Assembly (NCBI RefSeq): GCF_040183065.1 | Contig: NC_091126.1 | Location: forward strand, 139,537,204 to 139,601,203 | Source: Periplaneta americana | Lineage: Eukaryota; Arthropoda; Insecta; Blattodea; Blattidae | Length of the DNA stretch: 64,000 bases | Direction: 5' to 3' | Shown here: positions 54,867 through 64,000 of the stretch, piece after piece | Layout: each line of letters starts with the position of its first letter | How positions within the stretch are numbered: the stretch's first letter is position 1 | The notes under the pieces: generated by a model | Told to the model about the DNA's origin: nothing | What the model saw: the letters and a program-made list of their open reading frames with translations, nothing else | The model's database searches: none | Translations under genes and position numbers: made by a program

Positions 54867-55892
54867 CCCCAGATAAGAATAACATTAATTTCTTATTTCT
54901 GAAAATCTTCTCCCTTGTCTCTCATTTTTATTTACTTACTTGTTAGTTGGTCAAAAGTGTCGAATTGTCTATACATTATGAACAAAATACAGTATGCTAT
55001 CTTTCATATTTCGTGTGACACAATACTGACAAATAACCTATACTTTCAAAATTTGTCTCAGGACAAGATTGTGGATTCTACATCCTTTTCCAGGAGTGTG
55101 AATAAAAATGTATGCTCTAGAGTATAAAATTAAACAATATTCGAATAAAATGTAATGATTACAGTACCATCCGAAGACTAAGCACACGTAACACGCTAAA
55201 TAAAATTTGTCTATAAAGCATAAAAGCAGTATATTCTTTATCAAGAAAGGCAAATACTGTGTGTAAATTCAATGGGTCGCTGGATGTTCATAAAGTTATG
55301 TATAGGAATATTTATTATCGTGACAAATAAACAGCACAAATATTTATAATTACAAATACATAAATTAAAAATTCGTAAAAAAACAGGTTTGTTCATTTAA
55401 GCGAATGATTTTTTTATAATTACCGAGTTTTGTGAACAACTTATTTAGCCTATACCAGACCTGCAGAACTCTAGCTCTTGAGAGCGACTGCTTTCCTCTC
55501 CTTTCTTACCCCACTCACCTTTTCTACCTGTGCGGTCACGGCGTTCTAGTTACGCTCGGCTGCATCAACATTCATTCTCGCGGCGGAAGTCGATCATCCC
55601 CAATAGAAGTGGAGTGAGGCTGACGTCATATTTCCCCTACTTTGCGAGTTATGCAAGCCTGGCCTATATTAAGCTTTTCTGTATAGGCCTAACGCCTCCT
55701 CCTCTTCCACAGAAGTAGCAAGGGAATCAAGTACATTTATTTTAAATGAATTTACATGAACACAGCAAAAGATGGAAAAAGAAAAACTTGTTTTTTTTTA
55801 CTTAGTTCAAATATGATTTTGTAAATGTAGGCCTAATATTTTGCAGGAATTCTAATGACGAATTCTCTTAACACCGCATCTGTACTAGCTGC
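54867..55892. other. Mostly unassigned; two dispersed repeat segments
   Basis: 55455-55560 is the inverted partner of 43802-43955, and 55590-55665 is the inverted partner of 38575-38640. No gene seen. Confidence 0.4.
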
Positions 55893-56050
55893 CGCGTATA
55901 TGGCTCAGTACTAGGATGCTGATCTGTAATCCAGAAAGTCAGGGTTCAATTGCCGGCCTGGTAGTGATGGAAATTGTAGTATACCAAACAGACGTTGTAC
56001 AAGGGTTTTCTCGGGGTACTCCCGTTGCCCTATTTCATGACTAATTTATG
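55893..56050 (+). repeat. tRNA-like head with SINE body, related to family D
   Basis: TATATGGCTCAGTACTAGGA, CTGATCTGTAATCC and box B CAGGGTTCAATTGCCGG, followed by TGATGGAAATTGTAGTATAC. The anticodon region and spacing resemble 1484-1560. Confidence 0.55.
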
Positions 56051-56063
56051 GGAAATACAATGT

Positions 56064-56380
56064 ACTCCCGATTATCCGTTTTGCGGATTAGCCAAGAATG
56101 ATTTCATACAATAATCAATATTTTTAAATAAAAATTTATGGTCGTACATCCTGATCTGCTCCTGGACATACCTAAGCCTTCAAAGGAAACAGTGACAATT
56201 AGGCCTAAGTGTTGTGAAAGTACTTCAGAGGACCACATAGTGGATCTGCTCCATTGGAAATACCTTTACAAATATTTAAGTACAGTAAAAGCAGGATTTT
56301 GGATTATCCTTGATTCCTGATTATATAATAATTAGTCTATCATTATTTATTCTAGCGAACATTACCACGGATAATCGACA
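56064..56380. mobile_element. Possible pogo-type MITE (GATTATCCG termini)
   Basis: CTCCCGATTATCCGTTTTGC on the left and the complement of TGTCGATTATCCGTGG on the right resemble pogo/Tigger termini. The 60-residue plus frame inside (56138-56320) has no certain homology. Termini are imperfect and no TA duplication is evident. Confidence 0.35.
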
Positions 56381-57056
56381 GTTCACTCCAGTTAGAATGA
56401 TTGAAATATGAGTTGGGTTTTTGGATCGGGTGAGGCTAGGCCTACTATACGAGCATGACCTTGATTTAGAGTAGCGGATGAGCACCCCGAGGTGCCTGGC
56501 GGCCATTTTGGACGTAGGCCAGTATTTCCAGTTAGTAGAAGCCGTTCCAAGGTGGTTGAAGCAAGACGACGGGCTGTGTACGAAAATGATTTTACTCCGT
56601 AAGATTTCCATGTGCCGCCGCCCACATACCTTGCGTCACATGACTAGGCATGCTTCAACTACGGTAGAACGGCACACAGTGTGCAATTTACCCAAACTAG
56701 GTGTACAAAAATCAAATTTCGACTTGTTTAGTTAGGCATAGATGAAGATGAATTCATGTTCTTTAACATTTAGAGAATGTTGTGAGGAATATATTTCACT
56801 GTTTTATCAGCGGCAAGCTACTTTTAGAAAGGTATGAACAATGAGTCCTCTCTGAAATTTCTCGATCGTGTTCAGTCGTAGACAGAGAGGCTTACTATAT
56901 TGGTCAAAAAGAGCCAATTGTTTGTGATTTATTGAGTTGTGAGATATGGAATCTGTACAAATAGGTACGTTCTTACTAACGTAATTTCAATTTCAAGTTT
57001 GTAAAATATTTTTCTTTGTACGGTACAGTTTAAATATTACAATTTTTTATTTTAGT
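56381..57056. other. Unassigned interval
   Basis: No gene seen; short overlapping frames around 56320-56735 on both strands are shadows of a GC-richer patch. Confidence 0.35.
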
Positions 57057-57296
57057 AAGTTATTTTACGACACTTTATCAACATCTTAGGTTATTTAGCA
57101 TCTGAATGAGATGAAGGTGATAATGTCGGGGAAATAAGTCCGGGGTCCAGCACCGAAAGTTACCCAGCATTTGCTCATATTGGATTGAGGGAAAACCCCG
57201 GAAAAAACCTCAACCAGGTAACTTTCCACGACCGGGAATCGAACCCGGGCCACCTGGTTTCGCCGCCAGACGCGCTAACCGTTACTCCACATATGT
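57057..57296 (-). repeat. tRNA-derived SINE, family B (minus strand)
   Basis: Minus strand: GGAGTAACGGTTAGCGCGTC, box B CCGGGTTCGATTCCCGG (very close to consensus), CCTGGTTGAGGTTTTTTCCG, CTTTCGGTGCTGGACCCCGG, tail TAAATAACCTAAGATGTTGA. Better preserved than 42345-42578. Confidence 0.9.
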
Positions 57297-57691
57297 GGAC
57301 ATAAATATTACAATTTAAAAAAATATGTTTTTAAAATTTTCCAAATATAATGTGAGTTTTAGTATAGCCGGTCACTTCCAGTTACAAAAATTCTTTTCCG
57401 ATCTAATGCAGCATCATTAAAGTCTTGAATTCTTCTTTCAAAATTTGCGCGTTTTTGCTTATTTACCAGTAATTAATTTTTTTCTATGGTGGGGCATACC
57501 ATAACGGGCGGCAACTATTTCATGTTTAGCTTAAAAGGAGAAAAGAATCATGGAATGAGGAAGTTTTTAAATACTGTGCGAGTGTTTTAGGCCTGGAAAA
57601 TTATTCGCACATCGAACATCGGGTTAAAAATATATTGGACACATTTTGTCTAACTTTAACAAACGCACCGTGGTTCAGAACGCAAATGTAG

Positions 57692-58175
57692 TAACTGGAA
57701 AAAATAAAAAACTTCTCTGCATTCTAACTGATTGTTATCAAACTTTATACAGGGCTTACAAGTGGTACATATTTTTCTTGTACAACTCTGATTATGTTTT
57801 CACAAGAAAAACTACCCCTTTATAGCTGGTACATTCAGATAGAATTTATTAATAACTTGTCTCCTATCTAACAGATTTTTATGAAATATTGCACGGAAGT
57901 GACTGATAGCATATATTTTATGCGTACAAACTATATTTACAGTTCCATAAGAGGAACTATCCCCTTATAGTGGTACGTTTAAACAAAATTAATAACTTCT
58001 ATCCTATCTACCAGAGTTTTATGAAACTTTATACAGAAGTTACGAGTACAATATATTTTTCGTCTACAAAGTCTGATTATGTTTCTATAAGAAGAACTGT
58101 CACTTTATACTGGTGCATTTAGACAAAATTAATAAACTATCTCCTATATAATATATTTTTATGAAACTTTGTATA
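57692..58175 (+). repeat. Left arm tandem units (~140 bp)
   Basis: Each unit runs AATTAATAACTT.T.TCCTAT, CTAACAGATTTTTATGAAAC, TTTATACAGAAGTTAC, TATATTTTTCGTCTACAAA, CTGATTATGTTTC, AAGAAGAACT, TATAGTGGTACATTTAGACA. Units start near 57692, 57845, 57990 and 58125. Confidence 0.85.
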
Positions 58176-58188
58176 ACAATTAGGCCTA

Positions 58189-58395
58189 CAGGTCTGGAAT
58201 TCGCTACCTGTTAGCATCAGGGACTGTCGAAATAAAATTGAATTCAAACGCAAATTTACTAGGCACTTGGTCAGTAATTGATTTCTTGTAAATAGTTTCC
58301 TTAATCTATCACAAAATATTTCAATATACAGTAATTTCATCACTATACAATTTTGTTATTCTGCGTTTAATTTGTAATTCAGTAAATAAAAAATA
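58189..58395 (+). pseudogene. LINE 3' scrap inserted in the left arm
   Basis: Reads WNSLPVSIRDCRNKIEFKRK then FTRHLVSN and a stop: the closing residues of a CR1/Jockey-type ORF2 (..LWNSLPxxIRxCxSxxxFKRxL..). It is followed by an AT-rich tail with TTTAATTTGTAATTCAGTAA. Confidence 0.65.
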
Positions 58396-58827
58396 TTCTT
58401 TGTTTTTCTATGGTCGTCAAGGTTTTCTTCACAAGAAATCTGATTAGTGATTCTAGTGAAGTTTTTCATACTGAATTCAGATATGTAGTCAGAATTTTTC
58501 CATCAGGCACAGTTTTTTTGTGACAGCTACTTTTTAAAATTGGATTTTAGCGTTTTCTTTGACCTGTCATAGGAACCGTTACCTCATATGTAGCGATTTT
58601 ATCCAAGCTGTATTTAAGGAAATGATTTGTAATATTATGCTGAAGCACCATAAAACAATCCTGTGCAGATTCATTAATGTTTGGACATGCTCAGACCTGT
58701 TCATCTGGCATTGTGATGTGTCAGTATCGAGCTGGCCGTGAGTTTGTTCAGTAGTGAAATAGTTCCTTCCATTCTTTTCGGAATAAGTATTGTGTATGTA
58801 GTGTTTTAGTGCTTAGTATTGTTCATC

Positions 58828-60486
58828 ATGCGAAGAAAGTGTGTAAATCATGTAGACAGTTTCTGCTATATTTGTGGTGAGCTGACCTTCAAGACTCAGA
58901 GGCGACATTTGACCCCACTTGTAAAGAAGTGTTATCAACTTTACTTTGGCTGTCAGGCTGGTGATTTTGATAAGAGCTGGGCCCCAAATACATGTTGTGT
59001 TTCGTGTGTTAGATTGCTGACTGGATGGAAAAAGGGTACACATCGTATGCCAGTTGCAATTCCTATGATTTGGAGGGAACCGAAGGATCATTTAAGTGAT
59101 TGTTATTTCTGTTTGACAAATATTACAGGAATCACATCTAAAATAAGACATTCAGTTAAGTATCCTAATTTGAAATCTGCAATAAGACCTGTTCCCTGTA
59201 CCAATATATGCCGATACGACCTTAGGTAATAACTCTGATTATGACCTAACTGAAACTGAAGATGCTTCAGATGAAAATAAAAATGATCCTACATTTGAAG
59301 CCAATACCTGTTCATCAGAACCATAATTTCCCAATCACAAAGATCTTAATGACCTGATTCGGGATTTAAATCTGTCTAAACAGCAAGCTGAAGGTTTAGC
59401 TTCCAGACTCAAAGGGTGGAATCTACTCCAAAAAGACGTAAGAATATGTAGTTATCGTGGCCGCCATAGTGATTTCAAGGACTGCTTCTCTGAAGAAAAT
59501 GGTATTGTGTTCTGTAATGATATTTGTTCAGTTATGGAAACTCTTGGACTTCAACACCGGCCAGATGAGTGGCGACTATTCATAGATTCGTCTAAAGTTA
59601 ATTTGAAGGCTGTGCTGCTACATATTGGCAATGAACTTCCATCAATACCTGTACCGCATGCCGCTGATATGAAAGAGACATATCAAAATATGAAAGTAAT
59701 TCTAGAGAAAATACAATATAGAAAATATGAATGGTATATATGTGGCGATTTAAAGGTCATTGCTTTATTGCTTGGTTTGCAACATGGGTTCACCAAATTT
59801 TGCTGTTTTTTGTGCCTCTGGGACAGCAGAGATAGGAAGACTCACTATGTTACAAAATCATGGCCTAAACGTGAATCTCATATCCCTGGCCAGAAAAATG
59901 TGTCATATGTCCCTTTAGTGAATCCTGAAAAAATATTGTTACCTCCATTGGATATTAAGTTAGGAGTAATGAAAAATTTTGTCAAAGCTATGGATAAACA
60001 GTCTGATGGATTCTTGTACTTGAAATCGAAATTCCCAAAGTCAGTGATGCTAAACTGAAAGAAGGAATTTTTATAGGGCCACAAATCCGGTCATGAATGG
60101 GTGATGATAATTTCGAAGGACTGTTAAATCCACTGGAGAAAGCAGCCTGGCAGTCTTTCAAAAGTTTATGTTTCAATTTTCTTGGAAACCATAAAGCAGA
60201 AAACTATCGTGACATAGTGACTGATCTTCTGCATTCTTATAAAGCTATGGGATGCAACATGTCTTTAAAAATTCACTTCTTGGACTCTCACTTGGACTTA
60301 TTCCCCGAAAATCTTGGAGCTGTCAGCGATGAGCACGGTGACCGTTTTCATCAGCAAATTTCTACTATGGAAAAGAGGTACCAAGGCAAGTGGAGTTCCA
60401 ATATGCTGGCTGACTACTGTTGGACCAAGAAGAGACACGTTCCAGATGCAAAATATGCCCGAAAATCACTATCTACCACTTGCTAG
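58828..60486 (+). pseudogene. Cys-rich putative transposase of unclassified element
   Basis: No introns. The N-terminal part (58828-59229) reads MRRKCVNHVDSFCYICGELT, NTCCVSCVRLLTGW, PKDHLSDCYFCLTNI: three Cys-pair motifs, likely zinc-binding. A frameshift near 59210-59225 leads into an acidic linker (DYDLTETEDASDENKNDP). A stop lies at about 59324, then LNDLIRDLNLSKQQAEGLAS. The 183-residue core (59507-60058) has WRLFIDSSKVNLKAVLLHIG, WYICGDLKVIALLLGLQHG, TKFCCFLCLWDSRDRKTHY. A frameshift near 60038 and a stop at 60094 precede NFLGNHKAENYRDIV, LDSHLDLFPENLGAVSDEHG and DRFHQQISTMEKRYQGKW. I recall near-identical unnamed proteins, often multicopy, in many arthropods. Asp in LFIDSSK and ICGDLK and the acidic SDEHGDRFH are candidate RNase H-fold catalytic residues; this is inference. 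Confidence 0.75.
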
Positions 60487-60734
60487 GTAAGTCAGAATGA
60501 GTAATTATAATGTTGAGTTAGATGGCTAGTTACAGATTTTTTTAGAATATTATAAAAATTCAAATGAATATCACAAAAAACTCCTGCCCGATGGGGAAAA
60601 ACTGAAATTATATTTGAATTCAGCACGAAACATTCTTCTAGAAAATGTTATTTTACTTCTTGTGAAAGAAAAAAAGTTCATTTTTGTCGACTACATAATT
60701 ATCTAGCTTTAATTAATCAGGTAATCTTTTCGTA

Positions 60735-60925
60735 CTTTGATTCTTATTGTAATTGTAATTTTAAATTTAATACTAATTGTAATTTTATTTGTAATTGTAA
60801 TTCTAAACTTAATACTAATTGTAATTTTATTCTTCATATTATAGTTGGAATCTCCTGGTAGAGGGGTAGAGAAGGCCTGACGGCCTTATCTCTACCAGGT
60901 TAAATAAATAAATACTAGGCCTACT
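60735..60925 (+). repeat. LINE 3'-UTR scrap inserted in the right arm
   Basis: TAATACTAATTGTAATTTTA occurs twice, then CTCCTGGTAGAGGGGTAGAG, AAGGCCTGACGGCCTTATCT, CTACCAGGTTAAATAAATAA. The nested hairpins (CTGGTAGAG/CTCTACCAG and AAGGCC/GGCCTT) parallel the LINE 3' end at 18071-18086. Confidence 0.75.
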
Positions 60926-60949
60926 ACTAATATTACTATAAGTATCATA

Positions 60950-61185
60950 CAGATGTAATCAGAGTTTATACACAAAAAAAATGTTCTACCTGTAACTTCC
61001 GAACAATGTTAGGTAGGAGAGAAGTTATTAATTTTGACTAAAACCGCCCCCTACATAGAGGTAGTTTCTCGTACACGAACGTAATAAGAATTCGTACACA
61101 AAAAATATGTGTTAGCTATACGGTCTGTACAAAATTTCGTAACAATCCGTTAGAATTCAGAGAAGTTATTAATTTAGTCCACTTA
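60950..61185 (-). repeat. Right arm tandem units (inverted)
   Basis: About one and a half units of the 57692-58175 repeat on the opposite strand: complement of ATTAATAACTTCTCTGAATT, CTAACGGATTGTTACG, TTTTGTACAG, then TTTTTTGTGTACGAATTCTT and the next unit from AAAATTAATAACTTCTCTCC. Confidence 0.85.
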
Positions 61186-62125
61186 GATTAGCGATTTTGC
61201 ACACTGTGCGGCGTGTATATCTAGCAACTTCGATGTACTAAAGCGCTGAATTATTTTGCCAAACGAAATATCTCGTCAAGATCTCTCGATTTAAAAGGGA
61301 CATATTCACGTAAAACTTACGGCCGTGTCTTAGACGGAGCCACCGATTTTATTTTATAGAAATTACATTTTTTGTAATCACAAGTGTACTCTCTTTCAAT
61401 TTAATCTGCACAAACACCAAGGGAATTCACTATTCAATTAGAGGTTCTTTGATTATTCAACATACCTCACGAGAGGGGCCTTTGTCTAGTATTGGTCGAG
61501 GGAATACACTTAAAAGCAAACCCCATTCTGGGCATGGGACACCATTTATAACCATCCCTTCAGTGATCTGTCTCCTCCGAAATTTGTTTGGGCTTGTGTG
61601 GAATGTTCCTCAGATCTGTGAAAATAGCGTCCCAGACGGAGTGAATAACTACAGAGCTTCTCCCATTTGTTTTCCAAATGGAGAAGGATCAATGTTATTC
61701 AATCCGAATACCATTAATAGATTACACCAAAGTTATCTAATTTTTGATTGGTAGAAAAATCATACAGAATATAATATTCATTCGTAGCAAATTTATGTTA
61801 CATGATTTTTCATTCGCTAAAATTCGTGTTATTTGGTAAGATTCCTATTAATATTTAAACTACTTTTTCTCTACTTTCATCTACAAATCATACATTTTTA
61901 CTTCCATTAAGAGCAAAAATAATCTTTCAAAATGAATGCACTTACGTCCCTTCCATTTTCAACTCCTAATCCATTTGCGGAACTTTAAAGAAAATGGTCA
62001 TTTAACAATTTTTCAAAGGAATATAAGAATTTTCAGGAGCTAAGACATAATTTTAGGTTGCATAAGTATTTATTTCCTTACTGTTAAATACTTTATGAAA
62101 TAATTTATTTTTATTTTTCATAAAT
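61186..62125. other. Unassigned interval
   Basis: The 101-residue plus frame at 61449-61754 has no recognisable domain. No tRNA or repeat boundary seen. Confidence 0.4.
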
Positions 62126-62875
62126 AGGGTGATTCAAAATCTCTGCGACAAATTCTGAGGGTGATCGATCTAGCAATAAGGAACCCTTTTTGTTAAACAA
62201 CCTATGTCTTTTGACGCGTCGTTTCGAAGTTACCGTTGAAAATGTTTTTGCGCGGGCGTATGTCAATGTATGCGAATGTATGCACCCCTGTTTGTTTGTC
62301 GAGATGTTCGTAAGAGACGAGAAGGGTTGTTGTTTGTTTACGTTTGATGTTCAATATCTTTTCCTTTCAGTTCAGTCTAATCATCAATTGAGAATTAATG
62401 TCTACACTTTTCCCGAGTTAGCCGACATGGTAATGTGTTATGGGGAGGCTCGCGGAAACGGAAGAAGAGCTCTCCACATGTACCAACAACAGTTTCAAAA
62501 CAGAAATCACCCTCATTACACAATGTTTGCTCGACTTTATCAGCCCCTTCGAGACGATGGGTCTCTTCATCACCGGCTCATTGGTGGAAGACCGCGCAGA
62601 CATCCATTCTCAATTGATGATTACATTGAACTGAAAGGAAAAGGTATTGAACATTAAACGTAAACAAACAACAACAACACTTCTCGTTTCTTACAAACAT
62701 CTCAACAAACAAACAGGGGCGCACACATTCGCATACATTGACGTACGCCCACGCAAAAACATTTTTAGCGGCAACTTCGAAACACGTCAAAAGACATTGG
62801 TTGTTTAACAAAAAGGTTTCCTTATTGTTAGATCTATCACCCCTCAGAGTTTGTCGCAAAGGTTTTGAATCACTC
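62126..62875. mobile_element. Fold-back MITE with ~270-bp TIRs and HTH remnant
   Basis: Left arm 62126-62395 begins AGGGTGATTCAAAATCTCTG, CGACAAA; right arm 62602-62875 is its inverted copy (AGAGTGATTCAAAACCTTTG on the complement). Between them about 200 bp encodes, on the plus strand, PELADMVMCYGEARGNGRRA, LHMYQQQFQNRNHPHYTMFA, RLYQPLRDDGSLHHRLIGGR. This is a helix-turn-helix domain of the DUF4817 type, found at the N-terminus of mariner-like transposases. The rest of the transposase is missing. Confidence 0.85.
62395..62601 (+). pseudogene. DUF4817-type transposase HTH fragment
   Basis: Open for about 65 codons inside the frame 62190-62657. Its upstream and downstream extensions are arm sequence. 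Key pieces are MCYGEARGNGRRA, the Arg/Gln-rich helix LHMYQQQFQNRN and GGRPRRHP. An autonomous relative would continue into a DDE core; none is present here. Confidence 0.75.
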
Positions 62876-62879
62876 TGTA

Positions 62880-64000
62880 TATGAGTATAAGAGGACACAT
62901 CTCAAAAACAATTAATTGTGTAAGGAGCTATACTTTTAACTGATATTTCCTAATAACTAAGATAATCTTTAACATGTACTATTACGATAGTGTTTGAAGA
63001 AGCAGTTTCCTTCGTTTGATATCAAAACTCAATCTAATTAAAATTCATAATTTCTGTAAAAGTACATGAAATTCTTACATCAATATTTGAGTAGTAATTG
63101 AGTTCTGAAATGCACAGAGAATTTCAGCTTTCTGACATTAATTTATTTTCGAGATATGTGCACTAATATGAAATTTTAAGAATATGTTTCACATAATATG
63201 TATTAGTGAGTAAATATAGAAATCTGCTCCTAACAATTGTCTCACATATTAGTATAATCCTAAATGAATCTTCGTAAGGCTCTAAAATCTATATCAGATT
63301 ATGGCTGCAAATTTTTATACATTTGCAGTTTCAATATTAGCGAATTTTGCACATGCGTTCATGTACAATTCTCCTTAAGTAAATGAATAAGAGTATAAAT
63401 GACAGTTTTCTTATTGTATGAACACACGGAAAGGATTGTGTGTGTTTTTCACATTTTTAATTCAATTAAAATATTTATTAATTGTGAAATAACTGAAAGA
63501 ATTCTTAAAATTCTAACGAGAATATTTTATGCCAATTTCATATCGAAGAGTAAATACGGGTTTTAAATTATTAGAAGAACTGTGTGGACAATAAATAATT
63601 ATCTTAAAACATTTATGTTAAAATGTATTTCTCGGATTTTCAATCCAATGTACAGAATATTCTCTCTATAATAATGGGTTAACTTCATGGACGGTAAAAT
63701 GCTTGGGCAGAAAATAATTATTGTATTCTGAATCCAATTGTGACGTATGTACCATTCAGTATTGCGTTTATCTCGGAGATTGTAGCAAAGAACATTATTT
63801 CATACGAACAAAAGCATTAATTTCTTTCCAGGAGAGGAATGTTTGAAAGCTGAATGCATAAGGAGGGTAAAGGGTTCTTTGGATATAGACAAATTTATTG
63901 GCAACTTACAAAAGACTAGGTTAACTTCACGAATAGTGCAAAATATATACACAGTATATAAGGAATAAATTAAGCATTGCATAAATACTGGGTCTTCAGT
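62880..64000. other. AT-rich sequence without recognisable features
   Basis: Only very short frames (up to 60 codons at 63800-63982, minus). No inverted repeats, SINE heads or tandem arrays noticed. Confidence 0.45.

Larger units (their letters stand above)
57692..61185 (+). mobile_element. Unclassified DNA transposon with long complex inverted repeats
   Basis: A broken intronless gene (58828-60486) lies between long inverted repeats. The outer parts are tandem units of about 140-145 bp: three and a half on the left (57692-58175), about one and a half on the right, inverted (60950-61185). Inner parts also match: 58420-58540 (CTTCACAAGAA, TACTGAATTCA, TTTTTCCATCAGG, TTTTTTTGTGACA) is inverted at 60545-60705. 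Each arm is further interrupted by a LINE 3' scrap (58189-58395, 60735-60925). The outermost match is TAACTGGA at 57692 versus the complement of TAAGTGGA at 61185. No TSD could be fixed. I infer a DNA transposon whose transposase is the enclosed gene; I cannot assign a superfamily. Confidence 0.72.

Noticed and set aside
62578-62898. 106-codon minus-strand gene
   Set aside because: It is the mirror translation of the left arm of the fold-back MITE.

Overview
This window looks like repeat-rich nuclear DNA from an insect. Several families point to a cockroach (Blattodea, most likely a Periplaneta-type genome): tRNA-derived SINEs with box A/box B heads, a LINE whose 3' end has a (TAAG)n or (AAAT)n tail, and a TTAGG-rich array matching the ancestral insect telomere motif. 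The species assignment is inference from recalled repeat families. I see no convincing host protein-coding gene. The only long intact reading frame is the 987-codon EN-RT polyprotein of a non-LTR retrotransposon. The other recognisable proteins are broken transposases or reverse transcriptases.

Layout. 1-2.2 kb: SINEs and half a MITE. 2.2-5.1 kb: complete but frame-broken hAT element (TSD ATTATGAG, one intron, BED finger). 5.1-8.3 kb: AT-rich tandem repeats and tRNA-like repeats. 8.3-10.8 kb: DNA transposon with 31-bp perfect TIRs and a 4-bp TSD (Sola-like by inference). 11.2-11.8 kb: an RT tail abutting a Tc1 transposase tail. 12.2-14.5 kb: TA-flanked transposon with a C-terminal PHD-like finger, inserted into a tRNA-bearing repeat. 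15.7-17.1 kb: a giant fold-back. 17.4-22.7 kb: a three-layer nest (hAT containing a SINE containing the LINE). 22.8-30 kb: MITEs, SINEs, one copy of a 1.07-kb TA-flanked element and one internally deleted hAT. 31-32.5 kb: dead Tc1 element. 32.5-33.5 kb: LINE 3' ends and trinucleotide runs. 33.5-36.6 kb: Merlin element with a TTAGG-rich intron. 37.4-38.4 kb: second, inverted copy of the deleted hAT. 39-45.5 kb: LINE fragment, tandem repeats, SINEs, MITE. 45.6-47.9 kb: 33-bp satellite. 48.6-49.7 kb: second copy of the TA-flanked element. 50.3-54.9 kb: hAT remnants, (CATAT)n, truncated LINE, fold-back. 57.7-61.2 kb: a poorly classified element in which a broken intronless gene lies between long complex inverted repeats. 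62.1-62.9 kb: fold-back MITE retaining a transposase HTH fragment.

How it fits together: the window is a record of repeated insertion rather than a set of cooperating genes. Target-site duplications are readable for at least eleven elements, so relative ages can be inferred from nesting. The most interesting units are the 57.7-61.2 kb element, the Merlin transposase gene whose intron is a telomere-like minisatellite, and the LINE polyprotein whose only upstream start codons come from the SINE it landed in.
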